Below, piece by piece: positions 1 through 6,982 of a DNA stretch of 10,089 nt (the stretch's first letter is position 1; each line of letters opens with the position of its first letter). The position numbers were made by a program, and so were the translations under genes. Under the pieces are notes generated by a model. It searched no databases and had not been told where the DNA came from. It saw nothing but the letters and a program-made list of their open reading frames with translations. This DNA comes from Actinomycetota bacterium (GTDB lineage Bacteria; Actinomycetota; Actinomycetes; Actinomycetales; Cellulomonadaceae): contig JAHIJU010000026.1 of NCBI GenBank assembly GCA_018898235.1, positions 1-10,089 of the forward strand, read 5' to 3'.

Positions 1-474
1 CACCACCCGGGTCTCGACGCCGGCCACCGGGGCGGCGGGTGGGGGCGGTGGTGGCTCCTCGGACGGTTCCAGGCCGCCGGCGCGCATCAGGGTCGCCTTG
101 TAGGCGCGGGCCGCGTCGGAGACGCGGGCCTCCTCGCCGAGCAGGGTGAGCAGCGAGGTGTCCCGGGCTGCCGTCCTGGCCAGGAGCGTGGCCACCCCGT
201 CGAGACGTTTGAGCTGCTCGGCGCGTCGCGCCTCGCTCAGGCCGCCGTCGGCCATCACTCGGGCCCGCTCCTGGCGCACCAGCAGTGCGACGACCTGGAA
301 CTTCGTGCGCACCGCCGGGCGCGTCGGCGGTCGCTGCACGGAGCTGTCGACCTCGTGGGCGACCTGCGCGAGCACCGGGAGGATCCCCCGCTCGGCCGGA
401 CGCGGGGCGCGACGGCGCTGGGCGCCCGGGTTGGGGCGTGCGCCACCGGACCGACGTCGGCCTGGTTGTGCCAC
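1..474 (-). CDS. Partial CDS (5' part): probable N-terminal region of an SNF2-type DEAD/DEAH-box helicase
   Basis: The minus-strand frame is open for 158 codons from a GTG at 474 to the left edge, so the C-terminus is missing. Visible parts are a basic, Arg/Pro/Gly-rich leader (residues 1-29), a helical block beginning ERGILPVLAQ (28-37), the stretch VRTKFQVVALLVRQERARV (55-73), a second helical block with EQLKRLDGVATLLARTAARD (86-105), and a proline-rich linker around 138-150 ending at VETRVV. From memory, this order resembles the N-terminal extension of large actinobacterial SNF2-type helicases, which act on nucleic acid by ATP hydrolysis. The helicase motifs themselves would lie outside the window, so the family call is an inference. 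The GTG was chosen because AAGGAGG (479-485) sits 4 nt upstream and codon use is clean from there. The ATG at 476 is in another frame that stops at 255. The gene follows alpha-galactosidase on the same strand but is 378 nt away, so it is probably a separate transcript. Confidence 0.7.
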   Translation of the reverse strand, partial: MAQPGRRRSGGARPNPGAQRRRAPRPAERGILPVLAQVAHEVDSSVQRPPTRPAVRTKFQVVALLVRQERARVMADGGLSEARRAEQLKRLDGVATLLARTAARDTSLLTLLGEEARVSDAARAYKATLMRAGGLEPSEEPPPPPPAAPVAGVETRVV

Positions 475-478
475 ATCT

Positions 479-485
479 CCTCCTT
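479..485 (-). promoter_or_regulatory. Shine-Dalgarno site of the partial helicase-like gene
   Basis: The minus strand reads AAGGAGG here, a full match to the core anti-SD complement. It lies 4 nt before the GTG at 474 and only 2 nt before an overlapping ATG at 476 in another frame. The spacing favours the GTG, though it is short. Confidence 0.6.
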
Positions 486-493
486 CGCAGCAT

Positions 494-515
494 CCGCACC
501 GCAGCTGCGGTACGG
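494..515. repeat. 22-bp imperfect palindrome upstream of the helicase-like gene
   Basis: A perfect 14-bp palindrome, ACCGCAGCTGCGGT (498-511), extends to 494-515 with one mismatched pair (10 of 11 pairs match). It ends about 20 nt upstream of the GTG start at 474, so it lies in the leader or promoter of that gene. It could be an operator or an mRNA hairpin. Palindromes of this size also arise by chance in DNA this GC-rich. Confidence 0.35.
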
Positions 516-672
516 CACGCCGGTCCGCCGCCGGTGAGGTGGCAGACCTCGCGCCCGGTGCCGGGGCGACCCGGGTCGGGTTCCCGAGACCAGACGTCGG
601 CTCTGCGCACCCCGTCGCGACCGGGGACGCCTGCTGATCCGTCCGTCGGTCGGGTGCACACCGATGGCACGC

Positions 673-714
673 CACCGGGCGCGCCGGTGAACCACAGCGT
701 GGGCACGGCTGTGG
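673..714 (-). terminator. Two adjacent small hairpins, weak terminator candidate downstream of alpha-galactosidase
   Basis: CACCGG/CCGGTG (673-678 with 684-689, 5-nt loop) is followed directly by CCACAGC/GCTGTGG (692-698 with 708-714, 9-nt loop). They lie about 140 nt beyond the alpha-galactosidase stop. Neither has a U-tract on either strand. They could end or stabilise that transcript, but the distance makes the assignment weak. Confidence 0.2.
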
Positions 715-852
715 CCACGCGGATACCCGGAGAACCTTGAGCGTCCCGCCGGGCGCATCGACCGGGACCGGCCGGTGCGCGATCGAACCTTGAGGTCACA
801 TCATGCCGCAGACGACGTGCCGCGAGGGCCGCCCCACGCCCACGCCGCGACG

Positions 853-3012
853 CTATGCGACCTCGACCTGGACCAGGTACGAGTGCTCGGGCCTGATCGC
901 CAGCGCAGCAAGTCCGGTCGTCGCGAGGGTGCGACCCGACAGCACGGGCTCGCGGCCCATCCAGACGGGGTCGGCCTGCTGGGCCTGACCGCCGTCGGCC
1001 AGCGGCACCACGCTCACCCGGTAGCGCGTGTCGGGGGCGAGCCCGGGGAGGGTGACCCTGCCCAGCGGCCAGCTCGGCGACCGTCCGAGGTACGCGACCG
1101 AGTACAGCGCGCGGGACCGGTCGGGCGCGACCACGCCGTGGCAGCTGAGCGACGGTTCGACGATGTCGCAGTTGACGACCGTGCCGGTGTGCAGCAGCTC
1201 GCGGCGCTCCTTGTACGCCGCGACCCACTGCGCCGTGGCGGCAAGGTCGTCGTCGGACAGCCGGGTGAGGTCGAGCTCGAGCCCGAAGTGGCACCACAGC
1301 GCAGTCTCGGCACGGAACGCCAGCTCGTGCGCACGTCCCGTGGTGTGGGAGGGCGAGCTGCCCAGGTGGGCGCCGATGACCTCAGGCGGCAGCAGCAGCT
1401 GGGTCCATCGGTGCATGTCGCGCCGTTCGAGCGGGTCGTTGCAGTCCGAGCCCCACACCCGCTGGGTCCGTTCGAGGATCCCGAGGTCGACCCGCCCTCC
1501 GCCGGAGGCGCACGACTCGATCTCGAGCCCGGGGTGCCGGGCGTGCAGCTCATCCATGAGCCGGTAGGTCGCCAGCGTCTGCGCGTGGGCGGCCGGGACA
1601 CCGGACGGGCCGTGCCCGGCCTCCACCAGGGGCCGGTTGTGATCCCACTTGAGGTAGTCGATCGGGTACTCGACGAGCAGCGCGTCCAGGCACCCGAGGA
1701 TGTGCTCGAAGCACTCCGGGTGGGTCAGGTCGAGCACGTGCTGGTTGCGGCAGCTGTACCCGACCCGACCGCCCGTCTGCATCAGCCATTGCGGGTGCGA
1801 CCGCGCCAGGTCCGAGTCGAGGTTGACCATCTCCGGTTCGACCCACAGCCCGAACTGCATCCCGAGCGAGCGCACGGTCGAGATGAGCGGTCCGAGCCCG
1901 TCGGGCCACACCTGGTGTGACACCTGCCAGTCGCCGAGCGCCCGGTGGTCGTCGCGGCGGTCGCCGAACCACCCGTCGTCGAGCACGAACCGCTCGACCC
2001 CCACGGCCGCGGCGCGCTGCGCGAGCGCGCTGAGCCGGCCCAGGTCGTGGTCGAAGTACACGGCCTCCCAGGTGTTGAGGACGACGGGGCGCGGGCTGGA
2101 CGCGTACGACGGCAGCGCCCGCACCCATGCGTGGAACCGCGCGGCCATCTCGTCGAGCCCGACGCCGTACGACGCCACCAGCCACGGACCCTCGTAGGTG
2201 TCCCCGGGGGCGAGCACGAGCTCATGGGGGAGCAGCAGCTCACCGGCGCCGAGCACCCGGGCCCCGTTGTGGCAGCGCTCGCCGTACAGCTCCTGGTTGC
2301 CGCTCCACGCCAGGTGCAGACCCCAGACCTCGCCGTGCCGGAACCCGAAACCGGGCACGCCGGCCACGAGCAGATAGGGGGAGTCCAGCCCGCTGCGGCC
2401 GGTGCGGACCTCGCGGGAGTGGACGCCGACGTCGAAGCCGGTGCGCTGCGGGGTCCGCTCGGCGATGTGCCGGCCGGTGAAGTCGAGCAGCTCGCCCGCC
2501 TGGTCGGGCACGGGCAGCGCTACCCGCAGGCGTTCCAGCTCGTACGGCTCGTCGTCGCTGGTGTTCACGAGAGTCGCCCGCGTGCGCAGCAGACCGGAGC
2601 CGCGCAGCTCGACCTCGAGCCGCACCTGCAGGTGGGCCACCTCGTCGGTCGCGGTGGAGGTGAGGGCCCGGCCGCCGTCGTCGAGCGCACGCAGCTGGTG
2701 GACGCACGCGGACATGGAGGGCGACCAGTCCCGCCCGTTCCTCGACCCCTGGATGCCGGGCCGTCCGATCCAGCCAGCCTCGTGCTCGGGGAGCAGGCTG
2801 ACACCGTGGACGGTGTCGGTCGGGCTGTGGTGGAGCGGCGGTTCGACGGCCGTCGCGAGGTCGGCGAGCCCGGTGTCGTCGAGGTCGCCAAGGTCGGCGC
2901 CCCAGTGCAGCAGCCGGGGGAGCCGCCGACCGCCGGTGGCCAGCACCACGCTCACGCCGCCGGCGCGGAGGTGGACGAACTCGGTGTCGACGGTCGAGGT
3001 GGTGCGAGGCAT
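853..3012 (-). CDS. Alpha-galactosidase, glycoside hydrolase family 36
   Basis: A 719-residue retaining alpha-galactosidase that removes terminal alpha-1,6-galactose from melibiose, raffinose-family sugars or galactomannan fragments. There is no signal peptide, so it should act in the cytosol on imported oligosaccharides. The N-terminal beta-sandwich domain covers roughly residues 1-300. The catalytic barrel shows WEAVYFDHD (315-323), LDDGWFG (344-350), WVEPEMVNLDSDL (390-402), YLKWDHNR (453-460, predicted nucleophile Asp457), SCASGGGRVDLG (500-511) and WGSDCND (520-526, predicted acid/base Asp523). A C-terminal beta domain covers about 630-719. Length and all key residues fit an intact GH36 enzyme. 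The ATG at 3012 has AAGGAAG (3017-3023) 4 nt upstream. No sugar transporter or LacI-type regulator adjoins it in the window, so its substrate would have to be imported by a system elsewhere. Long open frames on the opposite strand are codon-bias shadows. Confidence 0.96.
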   Translation of the reverse strand: MPRTTSTVDTEFVHLRAGGVSVVLATGGRRLPRLLHWGADLGDLDDTGLADLATAVEPPLHHSPTDTVHGVSLLPEHEAGWIGRPGIQGSRNGRDWSPSMSACVHQLRALDDGGRALTSTATDEVAHLQVRLEVELRGSGLLRTRATLVNTSDDEPYELERLRVALPVPDQAGELLDFTGRHIAERTPQRTGFDVGVHSREVRTGRSGLDSPYLLVAGVPGFGFRHGEVWGLHLAWSGNQELYGERCHNGARVLGAGELLLPHELVLAPGDTYEGPWLVASYGVGLDEMAARFHAWVRALPSYASSPRPVVLNTWEAVYFDHDLGRLSALAQRAAAVGVERFVLDDGWFGDRRDDHRALGDWQVSHQVWPDGLGPLISTVRSLGMQFGLWVEPEMVNLDSDLARSHPQWLMQTGGRVGYSCRNQHVLDLTHPECFEHILGCLDALLVEYPIDYLKWDHNRPLVEAGHGPSGVPAAHAQTLATYRLMDELHARHPGLEIESCASGGGRVDLGILERTQRVWGSDCNDPLERRDMHRWTQLLLPPEVIGAHLGSSPSHTTGRAHELAFRAETALWCHFGLELDLTRLSDDDLAATAQWVAAYKERRELLHTGTVVNCDIVEPSLSCHGVVAPDRSRALYSVAYLGRSPSWPLGRVTLPGLAPDTRYRVSVVPLADGGQAQQADPVWMGREPVLSGRTLATTGLAALAIRPEHSYLVQVEVA

Positions 3013-3076
3013 CAGGCTTCCTTGTCCTGGTGATCGGTGCGGCCCCGGGGGGGCGGACCCGGCTGCCGCAGCTGCG

Positions 3077-3082
3077 ACCCTA
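3077..3082 (-). promoter_or_regulatory. Candidate -10 element for alpha-galactosidase
   Basis: The minus strand reads TAGGGT, matching the TAnnnT pattern usual in high-GC actinobacteria. Transcription would start near 3070, giving a leader of roughly 58 nt. No clear -35 is seen (GACCGA-like sequence at 17-18 nt). The 10-bp palindrome CGCAGCTGCG (3067-3076) directly follows and would overlap the start site, a common place for a repressor operator. Confidence 0.3.
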
Positions 3083-3108
3083 GACGAACCTCGGCGATCC
3101 TCGGTCGG

Positions 3109-3155
3109 GCGCCTGCCGGCCGGTCGCGGGGTCGACGACTGTGCCCGGCAGGCGC
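3109..3155. repeat. Inverted repeat with 11-bp perfect arms in a divergent promoter region
   Basis: GCGCCTGCCGG (3109-3119) pairs exactly with CCGGCAGGCGC (3145-3155) across a 25-nt loop that contains GTCGAC. It lies between the candidate promoters of alpha-galactosidase and the DUF1801 gene. The right arm covers the place where the -35 of the DUF1801 gene would fall. It may be a regulator binding site or a structured element; no function is proven. Confidence 0.45.
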
Positions 3156-3172
3156 GGCAGGGGGTCTCGTCC

Positions 3173-3178
3173 TAGCCT
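3173..3178 (+). promoter_or_regulatory. Candidate -10 element for the DUF1801 gene
   Basis: TAGCCT matches TAnnnT and lies about 55 nt before the ATG at 3234, leaving room for a leader with the Shine-Dalgarno-like GAGAGGA (3218-3224). The -35 region at 17 nt spacing (about 3150-3155) has no recognisable hexamer. Confidence 0.3.
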
Positions 3179-3233
3179 CGCCGTGGGTGCCGCGCCGCCC
3201 ACCCGTGGCCGAGAGTCGAGAGGATGCCCGCCC

Positions 3234-3683
3234 ATGACCGAGGACAGCGCCGAGAACGGGTCCGACGGGTTCAGCGCGCAGGAGCGCGCCGCGATGAAGC
3301 AGCGCGCCGCCGAGCTGCGGGCCGAGGGCAAGAAGGGCGCCAAACGGGCCGACGGGCTGCAAGCGGTGCTCGACGCCATCGCGAGGATGGCTCCGGACGA
3401 CCGCGCGCTGGCCGAACGGGTGCACGTCACGGTGACGGCCACGGCACCCGACCTGGTTCCCAGGACCTGGTACGGGATGCCGGCGTACGCGAACGCCGAC
3501 GGGAAGGCCGTCGTGTTCTTCCAGGACTCGGGCAAGTTCGGCTACCGGTACTCGACGCTCGGGTTCCAGGACACCGCGCACCTCGACGACGGTGACCTGT
3601 GGCCCGTCGCGTACGCGTTGTCCGCCTGGACGCCCGCCGTCGAGGAGCGGGTCGTTGCGCTGGTCAGGGCTGCGATCTCCTGA
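3234..3683 (+). CDS. DUF1801-family protein (YdhG-like, often labelled iron chaperone)
   Basis: A small soluble protein of 149 residues. After an acidic N-terminus it has a charged helical segment, GFSAQERAAMKQRAAEL (12-28), a lysine-rich stretch, then the DUF1801-type core with PDLVPRTWYGMPAYA (72-86), AVVFFQDSGKFGYRYSTLGF (92-111) and the C-terminal LDDGDLWPVAYALSAWTP (117-134). This order is common in actinobacterial DUF1801 proteins, which are often named iron chaperone after frataxin-like folds; the biochemical role is not established. The ATG at 3234 was chosen because GAGAGGA lies 9 nt upstream and the family N-terminus begins about here. An in-frame ATG at 3141 would add an Arg/Pro-rich stretch and has no ribosome site. 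The gene is divergent from alpha-galactosidase and convergent with the ArfB gene, so it is probably monocistronic. Confidence 0.85.
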   Translation: MTEDSAENGSDGFSAQERAAMKQRAAELRAEGKKGAKRADGLQAVLDAIARMAPDDRALAERVHVTVTATAPDLVPRTWYGMPAYANADGKAVVFFQDSGKFGYRYSTLGFQDTAHLDDGDLWPVAYALSAWTPAVEERVVALVRAAIS

Positions 3684-3694
3684 GCTCGCGCCGA

Positions 3695-3724
3695 GCCGGC
3701 GACCGTGTGCCGGCCGTTGCGGCC
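3695..3724. terminator. GC-rich hairpins between convergent genes, possible bidirectional terminator
   Basis: In the 55-nt gap between the convergent DUF1801 and ArfB genes, GCCGGC (3695-3700) can pair with GCCGGC (3709-3714) over an 8-nt loop. Alternatively GGCCG (3712-3716) can pair with CGGCC (3720-3724) over a 3-nt loop. Neither strand has a U-tract. Position supports a shared terminator, but the structure is weak. Confidence 0.35.
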
Positions 3725-3738
3725 CGGCATCGGGGGGC

Positions 3739-4167
3739 TCAGTCGCCGTCGTGCCCGGACCGGAGCCTCTTGGTGGCCGAACGCCGGCTCTTGGCGGCCA
3801 GGCGGCGCTCCTTCGACCCGCGGGTCGGCCGCGTCGGGCGCCGTTGCCGGGCCGGTGGGCCGATGCCGTCCGCGACGAGCGCGGCCAGCCGTCGTTCAGC
3901 GGCGGCGCGGTTGCGCAGCTGCTCGCGGTGCTCGGACGCGGTGACGGTGAGGGTGCCCGACACCAGACGTGAACCGAGCCGTTCGACCATCCGGGTCCGC
4001 TGCAGCTCGGTCAGCACCGCGGACGACATGACGTCCCAGCTCAGCTCCACCCGCGAGTCCGCGGTGTTGACCCCCTGCCCGCCCGGACCGGATGACCGGG
4101 AGAACCGCACGCCCAGCTCGGCGCGGGGGATCACCAGCGACGCCGTCACCTGCAGGCCCGTCGTCAT
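3739..4167 (-). CDS. arfB: Alternative ribosome-rescue factor, ArfB-type peptidyl-tRNA hydrolase (YaeJ family)
   Basis: A 142-residue class I release-factor-like hydrolase that frees peptides from ribosomes stalled without a stop codon. It has the short release-factor catalytic domain with SSGPGGQGVN (25-34); GGQ is at 29-31. This is followed by SRVELSWDV (38-46) and a basic C-terminal tail (about 108-139) rich in Arg and Lys, as expected for the ArfB tail that enters the empty mRNA channel. It lacks the codon-recognition domains of RF1 and RF2, and its length matches the roughly 140 residues of E. coli ArfB. The ATG at 4167 is preceded by only a weak GGGG-type ribosome site. It starts 39 nt after the stop of the diguanylate cyclase gene on the same strand, so co-transcription is plausible. 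Confidence 0.93.
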   Translation of the reverse strand: MTTGLQVTASLVIPRAELGVRFSRSSGPGGQGVNTADSRVELSWDVMSSAVLTELQRTRMVERLGSRLVSGTLTVTASEHREQLRNRAAAERRLAALVADGIGPPARQRRPTRPTRGSKERRLAAKSRRSATKRLRSGHDGD

Positions 4168-4206
4168 GGCCCCGATCGTGCCACGCGGCCGTCCCCGGGG
4201 TCCGGC

Positions 4207-5328
4207 TCAGGCCGCCCCCGAGGACTCCGTCGACTGCACGCGGTCGCGACCGGCGGCCTTCGCCCGGTACATCAGCTCGTCCACCCGTCGCAGCACCGAG
4301 GTCGCCGCCTCGTCGGGCGTCAGCTCGGTGACGCCGAAGCTGGCGGTGACACGCAACCCCACCGCGTCCGTCAGCTCCCGTGGCACGGCGTGCCGCAACC
4401 GTTCGGCCAGCTGGACGGCCGCCTGACGGTCGGTGGCCGGGAGCACGATCGCGAACTCCTCGCCGCCCAGCCGCGCCAGCAGATCGCCCTCGCGGACCGT
4501 GCCGGCCGCGACCTGGGCGACCACCCGTAGCACCCGGTCGCCCAGATCGTGCCCGAACGAGTCGTTGACCTGCTTGAAGTGGTCGAGGTCGAAGTACACG
4601 ATGCTCACGCGGTGCGTGGGGCCGACGAGTCCGGCCTGGTGCCCGAGCTCCTCGAGCAGGCGCCGGCGGTTGGCGATACCGGTGAGCTCGTCCAGGTAGG
4701 CCATGTCGCGCATCCTGGAGGCCGTCGCGTCGGCGCGGGCCGCGTCGGCCACGGCGGACGTGACGTGCTCCTTGGCCCGGGACAGCACGAGCAGGAGCAC
4801 GAGGAACACCCCCAGATAGACGCAGTACCGCACGGCGAGCCACTGGTACTCGGCGCCTCCGTCCAGCCGTGCCAGGCCGATCGCGAGAACCGTGGTGATC
4901 GCGACCGAGTAGACGGCCCCGTGCACCAGCGCGGTCCTGGTGCGCTGGAACAGGAAGCCGACGATGAGGCACACCACCACGCCGAGCAGCGGCGTCGGCA
5001 TCAACGACGCCCACGCGCCCGGCGCGTCGGCGGCCTGGCTCAGGCGACCCCAGGCGACGGCGATCCAGGCCACCTCGAGCAGGACCAGGATGGTGATCGC
5101 CACCTGCTTGGACCACTGCGACCTGAACACCAGGATCCAGCCGAACACCAGGAGCACGGCACCCAGCGGCGGGTAGCCCCAGCGGACCCAACGGTCGGTG
5201 TCCTGGTCGGCGATCCAGGTGCCGGCGATCACAGGAGCACCCACCAGGATGCCGATCACGACGACGCGACGGGCCAGCCCGGCGAGATCGGCGCCGGGCC
5301 GAGGTCCGCTCTGGCGGGTACTCTCCAC
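4207..5328 (-). CDS. Membrane-bound diguanylate cyclase (six predicted TM helices plus GGDEF domain)
   Basis: Makes the second messenger c-di-GMP from two GTP. With the GTG start there are 373 residues. About six hydrophobic segments lie at roughly 21-40, 52-68, 76-94, 111-127, 134-152 and 165-183, followed by a short helical linker (185-208) and a GGDEF domain (about 209-365). The GGDEF domain has DELTGIANRR (213-222), YFDLDHFKQVNDSFGHD (245-261, metal and GTP site) and the active-site variant GGEEF (288-292). RxxD (Arg279, Asp282) lies five residues before GGEEF, the position of the allosteric inhibitory site, so product inhibition is expected. The membrane part matches no sensor domain I can name. 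The GTG at 5328 was chosen because AGACGAGG (5333-5340) lies 4 nt upstream. An ATG at 5388 would add 20 residues with poor codon use and no ribosome site. The ArfB gene follows after 39 nt; the L,D-transpeptidase gene is divergent. Confidence 0.92.
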   Translation of the reverse strand: MESTRQSGPRPGADLAGLARRVVVIGILVGAPVIAGTWIADQDTDRWVRWGYPPLGAVLLVFGWILVFRSQWSKQVAITILVLLEVAWIAVAWGRLSQAADAPGAWASLMPTPLLGVVVCLIVGFLFQRTRTALVHGAVYSVAITTVLAIGLARLDGGAEYQWLAVRYCVYLGVFLVLLLVLSRAKEHVTSAVADAARADATASRMRDMAYLDELTGIANRRRLLEELGHQAGLVGPTHRVSIVYFDLDHFKQVNDSFGHDLGDRVLRVVAQVAAGTVREGDLLARLGGEEFAIVLPATDRQAAVQLAERLRHAVPRELTDAVGLRVTASFGVTELTPDEAATSVLRRVDELMYRAKAAGRDRVQSTESSGAA

Positions 5329-5525
5329 GACGCCTCGTCTCTGCCACGCGGGACACCGTCCGGCGGCCGCGGCGGTCAAGTCTCCCATCGGAGGGCCACG
5401 GGTGCCCGTACCCGCGCCGGGGAGGCACCGTCCGCCCGAAGGGGGGCCGCGGGTCGCCGTTGCCGTGACCTCAGGAGCGGGTGTGCGACGATCTGGCCGA
5501 GTCGCGCGGGGGAAGGTCGGTCCAG

Positions 5526-6932
5526 ATGAACAGGCGCAGGGGCGTCGTGCTGACGGCTGCCATCGGGCTGCCGCTCGTCCTGGCGGGCGTCGCGTACGCG
5601 GTGCACTTCCAGGACCGGGCGCTGCCCTGGACCACCGTCGCCGGTCAGTCGGTGGTGGGCCAGACCCGTGAGCAGGTGGCGACCTCCGTCAAGGCGCGCG
5701 CCGAGGCGGTGACAGTGACGGTGACGGCCGGCGCGGCCTCGCGTACCGGGACGCTCACCGAGCTGGGCTGTCCGGTGGACGTGGACGCCACCGTCGACGC
5801 GGTGTTCGCCGCCAACCACTCGTGGACCTCCTTCGCCTCCGCCCTGGTCTCCCGCCACCGGGTGACGGCGGTGGTCGAGCCCGTCGGGACGACGGTCGGC
5901 ACGGTGATCGACGCGCTCGTCGCGGGTTCGGGGAGGGCCGGGTCCGATGCGACCGTCGGCCTGGCGCCCGACGGGGCGTCCTTCACCGTCACGGCGCCGG
6001 TGCCGGGGCAGACCGTGAGTCCTGCCGACTACCGCACCGCTGTCGGGGGCGCCGCCGGCGACCTTGCCTCGCGGGACGTGACGCTGACGATGGTCGAGGC
6101 CGTCCCCGCGGTCACCACCGAGCAGGCCCAGCGGGTCGCCGATGCGGCCAACGCGATGGTCGCTCCTGCGGTCTCGGTCTCCGACGGCACCGATCTGCAT
6201 GCGGCCACCGCCGCGGACAAGGCGGCCTGGGTCACCGTCCCGATGGACGACGGCACGCCGGGGCGCCCGACACTCGACACGACGAAGGTCGGCGCCTGGG
6301 TCGATCAGGTCGCCGCCGCGACGAACGAGGCCGTGACCGAGGGTGTCCGCATCGTCGACGCCGAGGGCGCTGTCATGTCGGTGGTGCAGCGTCCGGCCGA
6401 TGGGCGGACCGCCAGCAACGTCGACGCGGTCGTCGCCGAGCTGGCGGCGGCGTTGAGCGCGGGCAAGGACTACGCGGGAACCCTCACCTACGACACCGTC
6501 AGCGCCACCTGGACGGATCAGCAGGTCGCCGCCGGCGACCTCGTCTACGCGGCGGCGGACGACGAGAAGTGGATCGACGTCAACCTGGCGAAGCACACGA
6601 TGACCGCCTACCAGGGCGGCGCGGTCGTGCGGGGCCCGATCGCCATGGTCAACGGCGCGAAGGCCACCCCGACGATCGTGGGCACGTTCCACATCTACAG
6701 CAAGGTCCGGACCCAGACCATGCGCGGGGACAACGCCGACGGCACGAGGTACGAGACCCCGGACGTCCCGTGGATCTCCTACTTCTACTCGGGGTACGCG
6801 CTGCACGGCGCACCGTGGCGGGCGTCGTTCGGGTACGCGGGCTCCCACGGGTGCATCAACCTGCCGGTGCCGGTTGCCCAGTGGATCTACACCTGGGCGC
6901 CGGTCGGGACGGCCGTCGTCACCCACCGCTGA
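5526..6932 (+). CDS. L,D-transpeptidase (YkuD domain) with peptidoglycan-binding region, membrane-anchored
   Basis: A cell-wall enzyme that forms 3-3 cross-links between meso-diaminopimelate-type stem peptides or attaches proteins to them, acting outside the membrane. The 468 residues comprise a basic N-terminus and one hydrophobic segment (about 6-26; signal anchor or uncleaved signal), then a long alpha/beta ectodomain with two regions like PG_binding_4 (PF12229; about 40-130 and 215-320), and a C-terminal YkuD catalytic domain (about 347-466). The catalytic motif is LHGAPW (426-431) followed by GSHGCINLP (439-447), with Cys443 as nucleophile and His427/His441 conserved. All key residues are present. 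The ATG at 5526 was chosen because a GGAAGG-like ribosome site lies about 9 nt upstream and the basic/hydrophobic signal starts there; an in-frame ATG at 5481 lacks these. The gene is divergent from the diguanylate cyclase and convergent with the next gene. Confidence 0.94.
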   Translation: MNRRRGVVLTAAIGLPLVLAGVAYAVHFQDRALPWTTVAGQSVVGQTREQVATSVKARAEAVTVTVTAGAASRTGTLTELGCPVDVDATVDAVFAANHSWTSFASALVSRHRVTAVVEPVGTTVGTVIDALVAGSGRAGSDATVGLAPDGASFTVTAPVPGQTVSPADYRTAVGGAAGDLASRDVTLTMVEAVPAVTTEQAQRVADAANAMVAPAVSVSDGTDLHAATAADKAAWVTVPMDDGTPGRPTLDTTKVGAWVDQVAAATNEAVTEGVRIVDAEGAVMSVVQRPADGRTASNVDAVVAELAAALSAGKDYAGTLTYDTVSATWTDQQVAAGDLVYAAADDEKWIDVNLAKHTMTAYQGGAVVRGPIAMVNGAKATPTIVGTFHIYSKVRTQTMRGDNADGTRYETPDVPWISYFYSGYALHGAPWRASFGYAGSHGCINLPVPVAQWIYTWAPVGTAVVTHR

Positions 6933-6982
6933 CGGCCGGCTCCCGGTGCTGCGCGTGACGGCTCAGGTGCGGGGCTCCCGGC

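Larger units (their letters stand above)
475..852. other. Gene-free stretch (378 nt) between the helicase-like gene and alpha-galactosidase
   Basis: No frame here has convincing coding character: open frames on both strands are Arg/Pro/Ala-rich and do not keep GC-ending codons. It should hold the end of the alpha-galactosidase transcript and the promoter of the helicase-like gene. Visible items are a dyad at 494-515, two adjacent small hairpins at 673-714, and two copies of a 10-mer, GAACCTTGAG, at 732-741 and 785-794. I found no convincing -35/-10 pair for the minus strand, and no tRNA. Confidence 0.6.

Noticed and set aside
255..476. ATG at 476 on the minus strand as the start of the left-edge gene
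   Set aside because: It is only 2 nt from the ribosome site and its frame stops at 255 with shadow-like composition; the GTG at 474 opens the well-biased frame.
570..600. tRNA-like T-arm (GGGTTCCCGA context) in the gene-free stretch
   Set aside because: No acceptor, D or anticodon stems fit around it.
686..692. GTTCACC on the minus strand as a PHO box
   Set aside because: Single heptamer with no second unit 11 nt away on either side.
775..3033. Long open frames on the plus strand opposite alpha-galactosidase (775-1920 and 1945-3033)
   Set aside because: They have low-complexity Arg/Pro/Val/Gly-rich translations and mirror a clear GH36 gene; high-GC codon bias makes antisense frames stay open.
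5374..5379. TTGACC (minus strand) as -35 of the diguanylate cyclase promoter
   Set aside because: No acceptable -10 at 16-18 nt (GTGTCC-like only), so not listed as a promoter.
5329..5388. ATG at 5388 as the start of the diguanylate cyclase
   Set aside because: No ribosome site, rare codons in the 20 extra residues, and a TTGACC -35-like hexamer inside this segment; the GTG at 5328 has a ribosome site. The ATG cannot be fully excluded.
4549..5529. Plus-strand open frame opposite the diguanylate cyclase
   Set aside because: The translation is repetitive in His/Gln/Arg and Gly with no domain; the minus strand carries an intact GGDEF protein.
5376..6926. Long minus-strand open frame opposite the L,D-transpeptidase
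   Set aside because: Asp/Arg/Gly/His-rich shadow of a gene with an intact YkuD active site.
6933..6982. Terminator between the L,D-transpeptidase and the convergent unknown gene
   Set aside because: Only 6-bp arms (GGCCGG/CCGGCC) with a 38-nt loop and no U-tract; a 9-bp direct repeat, GGCTCCCGG, is also present. Not strong enough to call.
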